From NCBI GenBank assembly GCA_949825045.1, contig OX463835.1, positions 16,943,201 to 17,007,200 of the forward strand: DNA of 64,000 nucleotides, in the 5' to 3' direction. Numbering within the stretch: position 1 is the first letter of the stretch; each line of letters starts with the position of its first letter. This stretch comes from Argyresthia goedartella (Eukaryota > Arthropoda > Insecta > Lepidoptera > Argyresthiidae). The position numbers and the translations under genes were made by a program. The notes below the pieces were generated by a model, which saw only the letters and a program-made list of their open reading frames with translations, ran no database searches and was not told where the DNA came from. Shown here piece by piece: positions 10,601 through 21,290 of the stretch.

Positions 10601-13600
10601 CGTCCTTATAATATACTTATATGGATTAAGAACAAAGATGAATTCTCACCGACCGTTTTCGTAACTGCGATCCGCACATGAAGAAATAAAAATATATCAG
10701 GAGAACTTATCTCAAATCATAAGATTACTCTATCTCTAAATATCAATTGAATGTTTGCCTGTATCGATTGAAAAGCGTTCGAATCGCGGCCGGGGATGAA
10801 AAAAATAATTTCCCCAGGTCTTAGATGTTTATATGTGTGTGACGTCGCTGTTGCTGGTTCCCACCACACAGGGTATCCTAGTGTGCGGCCAAATGCAATG
10901 TATCTCCTAATGTAAATTTTATGTTATGTATCTCAAAGTTATTTACACTTAATTTAATTTGGTTTTCAGGTCATCAGCAAGATTGTAGAGCGCAAGGAGC
11001 GTAACCCGGTGAAGGTGGACTTCAAGATCTTTCTCACTGAGAACACCGCCTCGCAGTGGGAAGCCGTGAGTTCACTTACACTCATCTACACTTACACTCA
11101 CATAAGTAGCTTTCGGGTACATCCGTGCCTATACGGCTGGCTAATGTCTCGACAACAGCGGTGTCTGCTTATTTGCTATTATAATAATTGTGAGACTCCT
11201 CCGATTTCTTAATTGATAATTTCACTAATCAAATACTTCGTGTCTACATACTAGTATCGTTCTGTCTCTGCAGATGTCAAAAAAACTAGGGCGAGCGGTT
11301 TTTTCTTTTTGTTGGAGGGGAAATAAATGGAATTACCCATGCCCAGGAGTGAGACCTCCCTGCTATGTCCGGGTCCCTACACATTGAGCGGGCATCAGCT
11401 CGTGTGCTATACGCACTAAAATAACCCCTTTGTGTTGTGTGACAGTTATCTATAAAATCGATTTCACTGTGAGCCATGGTGGGCGAGCAGCCTGAGTGAC
11501 TTTTTGTCACAGTGACTGTTCCGTCATCCTATCTCTCTTCTATCTTCTACAAGGGGGTTGTAGCGCCTGCACCTGGCCCACTTGAGCGGGTCCTTTGTGC
11601 ATGTCCCCTTGGCCTGCACATCTACTTCAGCCATCCCGATTCCTGCACCAGCTGGAGTAGGAGGCCTGGGTATTCTGGAGATCGTGGGTGTTTGTTGTGT
11701 CCCCTAGGGTCCTGTTTTCTGTTGTCGATGGACAGGCCAGTAGCATATGCTCTACTGTTTCATTCACTTCCATGCACCCCCTGCACAGGGGGCTGTCCGT
11801 TGCACCTGTAATTGTCAAGTGTTTGTTTAGTGTACAATGGCCTGTAATAAGGCTTGTTAGTATTTTTATGTTACTGCGTGGCAGTCTCATTAAGTAATTC
11901 GTAAATTTATGGTTATACTTGTCTATAAAAAGTTTTGTGTTTTTACAGTCTTCTCTGCTAGACCATAATAGGTTTTGTTGCTGTACTGTGGCTTCTCTGA
12001 GCCTTTTTCGTAGAGCTTCCGCTGATAAGGGCGAGAATGGTGGAGGGCCGATTGCTGGCCTTTCTGCCTCTAATTTACTAGCTTGTCTGCCTCCCAGTTG
12101 CCTTGGTCACCTTGGTGACCTTTTACCCACTGGACTGTGACCTTGTTTTTCTCACCTAGCCTGTTGAGTGCCTTGTGGCATTCTAGTATGAGTTTTGAAT
12201 TTGTCAACGGTCTTTTTAGTGAGCTTAGTAGGGCTGCGCAGTCCGTTTTAAAGGTTATGTCATTCCCCTCTGCATCCCGTCATCCTATCAAGTCCATGGA
12301 TATGTGAGACTTCTGGGTGACATGTTGTCGCCGCACACGCCCCGGTGTCAAAATTACCACTCGTTTTTTTTTTGTTGGAGGTGAAAAAATGGGATTCCCA
12401 TGCCCAGGAGTCAGACCCCCCTGCAATGTTTCCAGTTGTCTGTCTAGACTTTACTGTGAGCCATTACCACTCGCCACGTCGTTGGCTGCTTTTGTAATAG
12501 CGTCGTATCGTGTTGTTTCGGGGGAAGGTGGGGGACAGAGCTATACTCTGTGTATAGGTCTGTCCCTCACAAGTTGTGTCACTGTCACCGTTCGTGCGCG
12601 CGCGCCGTGACGTGACAGTAAGATAAACTTGTTTGTGTCACCGTGACAAATACTCACTCACATACGATACAAAATAAAATCTCCTTTAGGTCAATTATGT
12701 GACCTGACCACTTACCATTTTATAAGCTTTCCATTTTTGTAGCGCTTCGACTTATTCCCATTTTGGCAAGTTCCCATTTTGACCCCTTCCTCATTTCGAC
12801 CGAGGGCGAACACCCACTTAACCTATAACGTCTTACTTGTCTTCTCTCTTTACTCTCCCTGTCTCCATGCGCAGGTCTTGTGAAGTTAAACACACGCCTA
12901 CTAATATATTTACTGATGGGCAATTTTGTAATTTTCTTAATCATTATAATATATTATTATATTTCTAAAGCTTACTACAGTATTAAAGAGTACATAGACG
13001 ATAAAAATGCTTGGGACTGAATTGTTCTAATTAATTGTGAGCATCCTCACTGCCAGAGTTTCTTTTACTGGACACTTGGAGGCCTTTTACACCTCCAAAG
13101 ATTAATTTAATTATACAACTCTTGACTGTGGGGACCATTTACATCTCCTATTATCATTGTATTATTGACTAAAGAGACTATACATCTCTGTTATTTATAT
13201 TTTAATTATTTTATTATGACATTTGAGACTCTTTACATCTCTCAGAAACAATAATTAAGTACTTTTTTTTTTTCTGATAATAATAATAAATAATACCAAA
13301 TGTTCTGTAAAAAATGAAATGAAATGACATGTGAAAGTGCCCTTGTGGCCTATTTACAGAATAAACGTTTTGAGTTTTGAGTTTTTTATACCCATGACAG
13401 CATTAATTAGGGTTGATGATTGAGAGTTGTAAAGACGCACCGTTTTATAATACCGTTTCTGGGACTGAAACAAGTTTTGTTTTGACAAATGACGCTGAAT
13501 GATAAACTGATGAAGGTCGAGACGCGCACGCTAGAGAATGAGATGTTAAATTTTGCATCAAACTAAACTGTTTTCAAAACATTTTGTTTGTATCGTCACT

Positions 13601-16600
13601 GAAAAAAATCGACGAGTGCCTTTAGTAGGGACAATCAAGCAAATGTATGAAGTGACAGTTGTCAAAATTCCTAAGGCGTTGAAATTAACCATAGATTCAC
13701 TTCTTCTCTCACAGTTGTCCAATTTAGAGAAGGGACAAAAATACGTTTATTATGTGAATATCTAAAGTAATAAAGATATTTTGACTTTTCGGACTATGTA
13801 AGTTTTGTTTGTTGCCTGCGGAATCGGCGAACTGTCATTACTTGAAATACCTACTTGTCTTAGCTATATTGTTAATATTACGCCTATTGGAATTGGGGCC
13901 CTGGTACTGGTAGCACGATCGATAGTGTCCCCAGCCTGTTTATATGTTTTCAATCCGTACAGTCGATTGCAAGATATCGTTTTCAGTTTCATTACTTTAT
14001 ATTTTTATCCTAATCGAATATTTTATAGCATTAAAATACATAAATTAACTGATAGAAGATCATAAGCTGAATCTATCTTCACATTTCATCAAATCATTGG
14101 CTTCCTTCACCCAAAGAGTGTAGTGGAATTGCAGGTTATTTAAAGTGACAATTTAACAGTAAGTTTGTCGCTTTTTCTGTGGTTTTTAGTCAGCGTTCTT
14201 TTTTCGTGGCCACATTTGTGCCTCTGCCACCCCGTCTAGCAAAATGTGTGACGCTATGTTGTTGTGATGTTCAGTTAGGGAATAAGCGGACTGTCTGTGC
14301 CTGTAACATTTTTGTTTTCTAGTCGATTGAATAGTACATTAATAGTAGTTTATGTGACTGCTGCATAATGGAGGGCATTAAAACTCGAGAGTGGGTTTAT
14401 GAAACGAGCCGAAGGCGAGTTTCATAATAATATCACTCGAGCGTTTTAATGCCTAATTATGTACAGTTACATACACTAGTTTATCTACACACATATCATA
14501 AGCTCTCTTTGATGTGTTCAGAAACCGCATGTTTGACCGGCATTGTGGTTCTGCAATTGTTTAACTTGTTCTTTAGTACCAACTTCACACACAAACTAGG
14601 GACGGCACGCGGGTGGGCGTCGGCGTTCGAAATTTGAATGTCATTATATGTAGAAAAACTACACATAATGACCATTATGTGTAGTTTTCCAGATACGAAA
14701 CGAGTTTTTACCAAGTAGTTTAACATAATGCTGATCGTAACGTGCGGTTTTTGATCGCAGTAAAGAGGGTTTATGATACGTGTGTAGATAAAAGTTATTA
14801 TTGGACTCTGTGATCTAATATTATGCATTATGTAGGTCAGTGACTCGTAATTTTATGTAGATAAGTATCTATTAAGGTTCAACCGAGCTCATAATATTGA
14901 TTCCTACGAGCACACTCTCATATACTAAATATAGACATTATAAATAGACTTTTGATGATGTTGTAAGACCGTACACTTACGCGCATATATTCGCGCCTTC
15001 ACCATAAAGGGGTAGGCTGAGACTAAAATCCTCTTGCTTTGATCTCGGCGCTTCATGAATATTGCTCTTCATATATCTCGCTCGTTACGGGTTACTGCTT
15101 CGCCAGTAAATCGCCACGATGAATGAATCAACGTGACGTATACAGGCAAACTCCCGCAACTAACAGCTGGACCCTTTAGGTCGACCGTGATCACTTCCTA
15201 ATATGACAAGGCTTTTAATGACAAGTCATATTTTGAACTCTTTTCAAATCGACAACTTCTTAATTTTAGCACTTCCCATTTCGCCAACACCCGTACAGGA
15301 AAGTAGTCACATATCCCTTTTGCTTTCGCGACAAACCGAATGGCCGAGTCGGCAGTGACCCGGCCTACGAAACCAAGGGTCCCGGGTTCGAGCCCCGTTG
15401 GGGGCAAATATTTGTTTCATTATAATGGATGATTGTACCCTAGTCATGGTTGTTTATCTATCTAAGTATAATATTTATCTATATAAGTATGTGTATCGTT
15501 GTCTAGTACCCAAGATACAGGGAATCCTAGTTTGGGGCTAGATCAATGTGTGTAAATAGTGTCCGAGGTATTATTATTATTATTTTTTCTTTCATTTAAC
15601 CTCATTAGGCCTGCCCATTAGTGCCCATGTAGTTATGAAGTAAATAAATAACGTAATAAAAAAAAAAACGATTGCGGCACACTAAAAGCATAAAACAAGC
15701 AAGTAAGACTTAACGTAATTATATATTGAGATTCGAATTAATAGTGTAAGTTCTGTTTGAATTAAAATATTTAATGCAAGCGGAATTCAATGCAACTCTT
15801 ATTAAATTTAATTGGTCCGGCCTGCATTTGAATCTAATTTAATTTAACACCATACTATAATAATTTTATCGAATCTCAATAATTACGCTGCCTGTTTTTT
15901 GCGTTTTAGTATTCCGCACTCGGAATGTTTAGTATTTTTATCTACACACGTATCACAAACCCTTTTTACTGCGTACAAAAACCGCACGTTACGATCAGCA
16001 TAATGTTAAACTACTTGGTAAAAACTCATTTCTTATCTGAAAAATTACACATCATGACCATAATGTGTAATTTTTCTACATATTATGACATTCAAAATTC
16101 GAACGCCGACGCCCGCCTGCGTGCCGCCCCTAGTTTGTCTGTGAAGTTCGTACAGAACAAGCTAAACAACTGCAGAGCCACAATGCCGGCCAAACATGCG
16201 ATTCCTGAACACATCAAAGAGAGTTTATGATATGTGTGTAGATAAACTAGTGTATGTAACTGTATATAATTAGGCATTAAAACTCTCGAGTGATATTATT
16301 ATGAAACACGAGTATTAATGCTCTCCATTATGTAGCAGTCACATAAACTACTATTAATTACGTTTTTTATTTCCTGCGTTTCAACGCAAACTTACGATTA
16401 TTATTCATAGCTTGTGCAAGATTTTTTATTTTCATACCGAGGATCTTGAAAAATGTTTTTTAGCCCGCACATTTAAGCGCACAAAATCCGCCATTTTTTC
16501 TATTATTTTATGTACCCAGTGACACTAGCGCTATCAAGACGGATCTAATGTATATGTATAAATACAGGTCAAACACTTAGCCCTCCATTTTTCGCTGCGT

Positions 16601-19600
16601 TGCAGTCGGATAAAAAGAGAAAGAAGGTTTAGGTTAAGACTTACAGATGAAAAGCTGACTATGATAACATGGGATGTGGTCAAAAAGGGAACTTTTCATT
16701 ATGGTATTCTATTCGTGGGAGCTTTCTCTTTATGGCCACGATAGCTGGAACAACATACCACCTCCTATTAGGAATCAAAATACAAAATCGTCCTTTAACA
16801 GACACTACAAGTTACATCTTTTGCAATTGCAGAGGGCAGACTAAAACTAAAGTTTAGTTTTGGTGCGGGTAAAGAGGTTCAATTTCTCAATTTCTCTCTC
16901 TTACCATGTCTTTTTCTGTTTCGTTCTTTAGGACCATGTACCTGTCAGTTGCTAGAAATGTCAGTGTCCTGCCTGATCCTGCATCCTATTCTTGCTTCTT
17001 TAATATCTTCAATTTTATTAAAAAAAATATATATACACTCACAACACACTATACTCTTTATAAATACCTACTCTATAGTGCATACATAACACATACATAC
17101 CCACTCTGTGTAATACGTATACTGCCAGCCAAACTCCTATAAGTACTTATTATAAAAATAAACGAAAACCATACGTGTCATAGCACGTCACATATTTGTT
17201 GTAAGCTTCCACTCAAACCATGAAATGGGTCCTGGCAGAATTACCAATTTGCAACATATGCTGAGCCAGGTCCTATTCACTGTGGAATATACACATGTAT
17301 AGTTAACTAAATATAATTTTCAATAATTTCTTAAACTGTCTGTGAACTGTATCTGTGTGTGGCTTATCAGTGAATAAACAGATTATTGTCTTATCTTATG
17401 ATCCTTGTCATATTGGGAAGTGGTCGAATAGGCACAAAAGTAAAAAGCTGACGATGAAAGTGGTGATAATGGACCTCAGGGGGCGTCGCTTGAGGGACCG
17501 AGTATTTGACAACTGTGTAGGAAGCAGGAATAATTACGCGTCGAAAAAGTATGCGAATCGAACATTCAGTGAGTCTTATGGCCAATGAAATAAGGCTCAT
17601 TTCATCTAAACTCGAACACTTTTTCACTCTAGTAATTATTCCTGAGCCACTGATGATCTGGGGCTTTACTGGTCCAGAGGATCTCGCTCGCTGTGCAGCT
17701 CGGTAGCGCAGCCAGTGTAAGGAACTTTGGGCTGGGCGATTCTTGGGCCGGTTTATTTGTATAATGGGGTTGGCTGGTGGAAGCTAAGCTAAGCTAATTT
17801 CTGGGATTTTTCTGTGACGAATTGGTTTTAAGTAGAGACCGGGTTATATGTATTTGTATATTGCAAATGCAGTTGCGTATTTAGCGGCAGTTGCATATCT
17901 TGGCAACATTTTTGAAATCATGCATATTTTACTCGATCATCGGGGTAGGTAAAATATTTTGCCCGACACAAGTCCAAACATGGCGCCCAATTTTAAATTC
18001 CGCCCGGACACCTCAGAGGAGGTAGAACAGTCCTTTTCCACTTACAAAAATGTATGCGATCATAGTCACAATTTGTCTACGGAACATTTAGAACAGTACT
18101 TATTGCAGACATATACATTTTAAAAGGTATAGTCTAAAATTCATTGTTAAATATATTTTGTGCTTAAAAGTTTCGCAAATACGAGCTTTTCAAAACAAAA
18201 TAAATTTAAAAACACGACTATTTTATTATTTCATGTTACTTATATAGGCCCTTTTAGTTTGATGCATATTTCAGCTATTTTTCTTGCATATTTGCATACA
18301 TATTTTGAGCTTTTTATGTTGCATATAATCCGGTCTTTAGTTATATCATAAGGATGAATTTGGTTCGCTGGAAGAGATCTGTTATTAGAGATAAGCTCGC
18401 CTTTGTACACTATTTTTATGTAAGACTTGTTGTCTAGATATTATTTGTGTGCAATAAAGAAATTATGAATTTATTACATACCAAAGGCCATTTAACGTGT
18501 GTCTGATGTAATGAAACTACTTTAAAACTTCATTTTGTATTTTTTGGCAGCGGTTTTTTACAATGTCTGGCAATTCACACATCACACATACAGAAGTGTG
18601 AGTTAGGGGCACCGACAGTTAAAATATATATATCTAGCACTATACTTTGACAGTTGCAAACCCCACGAATTGTTGAAATTTGTATTGTTTATTTTGTTTG
18701 ACGAAGCGACGGGCTGGACTGACTCGGTATTTCCAACTCAGGTGGTACAAGCCAGCACGGTGTACCTGCGTCTGCCAGCGGTGCTGTCCTCCGGCAGCAA
18801 GGAGAGCTTCATGGTGCTGCTCGACTTCGCGGAGGAGCGGCTCGGCTGTACCAAGTGAGTTGACGGAGGCACAGACAGAACAATGGGAACAGCGTGGACA
18901 CGAGCACGGAACGTTGCTACAAAAAAAACAGTCTCGGACGAAACCGTTTTCGAGACTAGTTTTCATACCGGGAGAGACGGTTTCGTCTCGTCACTGTCTG
19001 CTACATAATTTTCCACGCAGGAGGTACAAGGCAGCAAGGATTTACCAAACAATACCCTATGTAACTGCTGAAAAACAATAATTATGTGACATTGAACAGC
19101 CCTTTGGTTTCTTAGGCTTCGTCAGACGTGATGTTTATATTTTTAGACTACCCAGTCCATTAGCCAATTTGCCGGGCCGACCTAATTAGTTCAGCTATTT
19201 TTTTTTTCTATATACACATGTCTCGCTAACCTCCGTTTCCGTTTCCGCCCATCAGCTGCATCGTGTGCGTGCGCAAGTCCCGCGCCGACCGCGCCGTGCT
19301 GCTGCGCACCTTCATGTTCATGGGCTTCCAGGTAACGCGACAATACTTTACTGCAGACTATATATGTATGTACAGTACGGTATTGGACTGCTAGTCAAAA
19401 AATATACTTTTTGGAAACTCAAAACGGTAATTTTGTTCATGAGTTCTATGAAATACTAGCATGTAACTTCATAATCAAATGCCGTCTTTTTTACCCATAT
19501 ATTTATTACATAAACAATTCTGATCTTGCCAAGCCATTTTGTACATAGCTTTAACATCAGACACCTTCCTAGATTTATTTGACATCATCCAAAAGTCACG

Positions 19601-20450
19601 GCAGCAATAAGATGGCTGGGAAGATGCTTCCCAGCAACCCCGAATTTTAATCTAATTATGCTCCTTAGTTTTTGAAGTACGCTTTCATTTTTGTTAGTAC
19701 TAATTAAGAACATATTATGTAAAATTCATACATGCTTAAAATTACCAAAGTAAATCATGGGGTTGCTGGGAAGACGCTATCCAGCAATCTTAAATTCAAT
19801 CATAAAGTACTCGTTATTTTATGAAGTATTTTTTTTTGTGGCACTAATTAACATAGTGAAATATTAAACTGCACATTAAAAATACTGTGCACGGCAAATA
19901 TCGGGGCAAAATGGTGCGTTAGCTTAGATGAATTGATCCTTCGTGTTAGTTGAACATGCAAGAACAACAAAAAATACTAAAAACATAAACTTGAAGTACA
20001 CATAAAATATTTAAAACATAAAAAATATTTTTCCTGATCATTTTTTGCTGTGCAAATTAGGATTTTCGATGTGCGATTAAATACTAGCCCTTAACATGTA
20101 GGCTTGCATGATTTGTCATTGGTTTTGGACTTTGTACCAAGCCATATGGTTGAAAATATGACTGCAAATATATTGCCTCTGTCACATAGAAGGTTAAGAA
20201 TACGTTATGTGCAATTTTATCATGTTGACAAAAATATTTATATTGAAAATGGGGTTGCTGCGAGGTTTGACGGAGAAGAGCCACATTGACCGACTGACTA
20301 GGCTATTTTATGGCCCCGATCACTATACTGATTGCCAGATTTAAAACGATCCATTTAAAATATCCGCAGATCCTGCCGCCCACATCGGCGCTGCTGCCGC
20401 GCGAGCTCACCAACACCGAGTACGTGTTCCTGCACTACAACATGCAGTAG
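7521..20450 (+). CDS. Oaz: Ornithine decarboxylase antizyme, seven visible exons, +1 frameshift gene (5' end missing)
   Basis: Antizyme binds ornithine decarboxylase monomers, sends them to the 26S proteasome without ubiquitin and blocks polyamine uptake; polyamines induce it by stimulating a +1 ribosomal frameshift. Seven exons join in phase: 7521-7622, 8262-8366, 10116-10222, 10970-11065, 18742-18854, 19256-19331 and 20370-20450. ORF1 ends ..GPLWWS then TGA (8269-8271). Skipping one T after TCC opens ORF2 (DVPVHSS..), which runs 189 codons to TAG. The C-terminal half shows the antizyme core: SKESFMVLLDFAEERL, then VCVRKSRADRAVLLRTFMFMGF. Family knowledge: GPLW-S-D-P around the shift site and SK-SF--LL-FAEE are antizyme hallmarks. 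Visible protein is about 225 aa. The first exon lacks an ATG and starts in phase 2, so at least one upstream coding exon exists and was not found. Exons are GC-rich against AT-rich introns. Confidence 0.93.
7610..8035 (+). repeat. Degenerate tandem repeats resembling the exon end and donor, in antizyme intron
   Basis: The motif (a)ggcctctgtggt-tgtatacag recurs about a dozen times with decay: near 7613, 7633, 7676, 7731, 7762, 7783, 7824, 7848, 7865, 7958, 7994 and 8015. The first occurrence is the coding exon end plus its donor (ggcctctgtg|gtacgtatgcag). Several copies keep donor-like gtac/gtat and acceptor-like acag strings. Confidence 0.6.
8088..8235 (+). repeat. SINE fragment, family S2
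   Basis: It contains a B-box-like ggtggaatcctgg followed by the S2 body (gggtcttTaatgtttat.. gacgtcgc.. cgagacacagg). It shares this order with copies at 3708, 10770 and 32866. It lies just upstream of the frameshift exon acceptor. Confidence 0.45.
8262..8366 (+). CDS. Oaz: Antizyme exon b: frameshift site and start of ORF2
   Basis: Acceptor ..ctcgcgcag at 8261, donor gtgagt at 8367. It completes TG|G, then TGG TCC TGA. Reading on in +1 gives GAT GTC CCT GTG CAC.. (DVPVHSSAPP), followed by an Ala/Gly/Pro tract encoded by very GC-rich DNA, then HDDNN with one base left over. Without the shift the protein would end at 8269-8271. Confidence 0.92.
8263..8274 (+). promoter_or_regulatory. Programmed +1 ribosomal frameshift site (TGG TCC TGA T)
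   Basis: TGG-TCC-TGA-TGT occurs at the ORF1 stop. The +1 frame is open downstream into the antizyme core, and the zero frame is closed by TGA. UCC-UGA-U is the shift site of most animal antizyme mRNAs, where polyamines raise shifting. Here the zero-frame stop is 8269-8271 and the +1 frame resumes at GAT, 8270-8272. Confidence 0.92.
8299..8342 (+). promoter_or_regulatory. Very GC-rich self-complementary segment downstream of the frameshift
   Basis: The G-rich run at about 8300-8319 is followed by a C-rich run at about 8323-8341 that can pair imperfectly with it. It begins about 28 nt after the TGA, further than the usual spacing of antizyme 3' pseudoknots, so a stimulatory role is only inferred. 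It also encodes an Ala/Gly/Pro linker, which could explain the composition by itself. Confidence 0.35.
8655..8830. repeat. Inverted-repeat element in antizyme intron
   Basis: The left end agccatatacgcacggatgt (about 8661) is matched in reverse by tacatccgtgcctatacggc (about 8802). The outer right arm and following sequence recur at 11112-11280, and the catatacgcacggatgta core recurs at 51248. MITE-like, with no coding capacity. Confidence 0.5.
9605..9803. repeat. GC-rich near-perfect foldback (MITE-like hairpin)
   Basis: The left arm 9605-9699 (cttgtcaaattcgtacgtag.. gaagagcgcgggcgg) is the reverse complement of the right arm 9718-9803, apart from a short insertion and a few mismatches. The loop is about 18 nt. 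The arms are strongly GC-rich next to AT-rich flanks. It lies in the antizyme intron between 8366 and 10116. Confidence 0.8.
10116..10222 (+). CDS. Oaz: Antizyme exon c
   Basis: Acceptor tttgttgcag at 10115, donor gtaagt at 10223. Reads CDLLSQLLCGGSLSGSAETL and on to NDSAREA. Both phases fit the neighbouring exons (phase 1 in, phase 0 out). This is the variable linker between the shift site and the conserved core. Confidence 0.88.
10770..10912 (+). repeat. SINE fragment, family S2, in antizyme intron
   Basis: Contains gttcgaatcgcggccgggg (B-box-like), then gtcttagatgtttatatgtg, tgacgtcgctgttgctggtt and cacagggtatcctagtgtg. The order matches the copies at 3708 and 32866. Confidence 0.6.
10970..11065 (+). 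CDS. Oaz: Antizyme exon d
   Basis: Acceptor ggttttcag at 10969, donor gtgagt at 11066. 32 codons reading VISKIVERKERNPVKVDFKI and on to FLTENTASQWEA, phase 0 at both ends. It leads directly into the strongly conserved core encoded by the next exon. Confidence 0.9.
11112..11280 (+). repeat. Interspersed repeat related to 8802-8995
   Basis: ttcgggtacatccgtgccta.. ggctggctaa.. acaacagcggtgtctgctta.. gtgagactcctc.. tcgttctgtctctgcag recurs in the same order at 8797-8992. No ORF. Confidence 0.55.
11290..12335 (-). pseudogene. Decayed jockey-like LINE: RNase H domain and 3' end
   Basis: On the - strand, about 12330 to 12060 reads ..DCAALLSSLKRPLTNSKL.. ..VTVQWVKGHQGDQGNWEADK, an RNase H signature (GH-GN--AD). 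Then 11890-11627 reads LITGHCTLNKHLT.. DSPLCRGCMEVNETVEHMLL.., the usual RNase H-to-zinc-knuckle tail of jockey-group ORF2. The two parts are separated by stops and frame changes. The 3' end near 11300 (ggaggggaaataaatggaat on +) recurs at 12370 and 56472. 5'-truncated and non-functional. Confidence 0.75.
12366..12480 (-). repeat. Second copy of the jockey-like LINE 3' end
   Basis: tttgttggaggtgaaaaaatgg, ccatgcccaggagtcagacc and tactgtgagccatta match the 11303-11478 sequence, the 3' end of the relic next to it. Another copy is at 56468-56590. Confidence 0.5.
12950..13392 (+). repeat. Retroposon 3' tail, family C
   Basis: From about 13165, tatacatctctgttatttat.. through gtgcccttgtggcctattta.. 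cagaataaacgttttgagtt matches 4215-4440 almost base for base. The TGAGTTTT-rich end is typical of LINE-type 3' tails. No protein remains. Confidence 0.6.
14336..14800 (+). repeat. Repeat family A copy (hairpin-rich, about 460 bp)
   Basis: Starts taatagtagtttatgtgac and ends gatacgtgtgtagataaa. It has a hairpin around gaaacgagccgaaggcgagtttc and another around ctacacataatgaccattatgtgtag-type sequence. Related copies: 15936-16356 (-), 32385-32846 (+), 36205-36706 (-), and partial copies near 30260-30620 and 52605-52680. It lies in the long antizyme intron. Confidence 0.75.
15335..15592 (+). repeat. tRNA-derived SINE, family S1
   Basis: The head carries an A-box-like gaatggccgagtcggcagtg and a B-box gggttcgagcccc. 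The body (caaatatttgtttcatt.. gtctagtacccaagatacag.. ggaatcctagtttggggcta) is shared with 37435-37705, and the family with 1376-1605. Ends in a (att)n tail. Confidence 0.85.
15672..15925. repeat. Foldback element next to family A
   Basis: gcacactaaaagcataaaac.. cgtaattatatattgagattcg at the left is matched in reverse by cgaatctcaataattacgct.. gcgttttagtattccgcac at the right. A longer relative begins at about 207 and ends near 900. Non-coding. Confidence 0.6.
15936..16356 (-). repeat. Repeat family A copy, inverted
   Basis: Reverse complement of the 14336-14800 repeat: starts tttatctacacacgtatcac and ends cataaactactattaatt. The flanking 16357-16640 sequence resembles 905-1190, so this copy lies inside a larger repeat. 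Confidence 0.7.
18742..18854 (+). CDS. Oaz: Antizyme exon e: conserved core
   Basis: Acceptor ttccaactcag at 18741, donor gtgagt at 18855. Reads VVQASTVYLRLPAVLSSGSK then ESFMVLLDFAEERLGCT, leaving AA for the next codon. SK-SF--LL-FAEE is the best-conserved antizyme block, part of the ODC-binding fold. The preceding intron is about 7.7 kb, the largest in the gene. Confidence 0.95.
18925..18990. repeat. Short inverted repeat after antizyme exon e
   Basis: agtctcggacgaaaccgttt is followed about 30 nt later by gagacggtttcgtctcgtc, giving a hairpin. No other copy is recognised in the window. Confidence 0.45.
19256..19331 (+). CDS. Oaz: Antizyme exon f
   Basis: Acceptor cgcccatcag at 19255, donor gtaacg at 19332. 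Reads (N)CIVCVRKSRADRAVLLRTF then MFMGFQ. The R-DRA-LLRTF--GF motif is diagnostic of antizymes. Confidence 0.95.
19612..19850 (+). repeat. Diverged tandem duplication in antizyme intron
   Basis: gctgggaagatgcttcccag.. caacccc.. gtactaattaagaacat is repeated about 142 bp on as gctgggaagacgctatccag.. caatctt.. gcactaattaacat. Non-coding. Confidence 0.45.
19845..20095 (+). repeat. Repeat family E copy
   Basis: gaaatattaaactgcacat.. gttgaacatgcaagaacaac.. gatgtgcgattaaatactag is shared with 51705-51935 and partly with 56735-56925. A linked segment at 19365-19455 is the reverse complement of 51565-51665. Confidence 0.5.
20370..20450 (+). CDS. Oaz: Antizyme terminal exon
   Basis: Acceptor tatccgcag at 20369. 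26 codons read ILPPTSALLPRELTNTEYVF then LHYNMQ and the TAG stop at 20448-20450. Vertebrate antizymes end in a comparable short, variable tail. Confidence 0.93.
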   Translation: MLPPTSALLPRELTNTEYVFLHYNMQ

Positions 20451-21284
20451 ACCGGTAGACCAGCAGACCGGTAGACTAGTAGACCAGCCGTGACCCCGCC
20501 CACCAGCTATCATCGGGGGACAAATATGCATTGGATTAGTAGACCAGCAGAACGCCTACAAACAACCACCGGGCAGCTACATTGTCACGCGGTGTAAGAG
20601 CCGGCGCCTTCGATCACTTCTTCCCAGTAGAGTCGGTCTCGATTCCTCGCTTGCGTAGTGAATTTCAACAAGTTGTAGTATTTTAGGTGTTTAGTACTTT
20701 GTATGGTAGTATTTTTTTGTTTCTACGATTTCGGCTTTGCAATTTTGGGATGTACTTGTGCCTTTTACGTGAGAAATGTATATTTTTTGTTTTCTTTCAT
20801 TTTTCATCAGTACGCATGTAGTTCTAAAAGGTATGTTCAACAATTGTGCAGTTTTTAAGGTTATTTGTATGGAAAAGGCATAAATACATTCTTGAAGCCT
20901 CATTTTTAACACCTTTTGGCGACTGTATAAGTTCTGGAATATCGCCTGCTGATCTTGTAGCATATTTTTCTTTATTTTATTAAGGTTTAACATTGTAAAA
21001 GGTATTGTATGTCGTCGTGTAATACTTATATTAACCCACTCCGGGATAGAGCGCAAAAAATAAAAAAATGTAAAAAAAAAATACAAAAAATACAAATAGA
21101 AAAAAAAAAGTTTTTAAATTCGAGATCCACACAGATTTATTGTCACTTTGTTTCCTATCACACAGCTTTTTTATATAAATAATATTTGCTTTTTTGACAC
21201 AAACACAGTGAACAAAAATCTTTCTCAAAAATCGATTCAAAGCATTATTACTTTATGAATATTTCATTTTACATTTCCATCAAT

Positions 21285-21290
21285 AATAAA
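21285..21290 (+). terminator. Candidate antizyme poly(A) signal AATAAA
   Basis: AATAAA lies about 835 nt after the antizyme stop and is followed by a T/GT-rich stretch (tttgtaagtggtttacg). The 3' UTR length is inferred; later AATAAA copies are possible. Confidence 0.4.

Noticed and set aside
14449..16277. Similar short ORFs MPNYVQLHTLVYLH.. at 14449, 16277 (-) and 32490
   Set aside because: Same segment of repeat family A; the similarity is copy history, not coding conservation.
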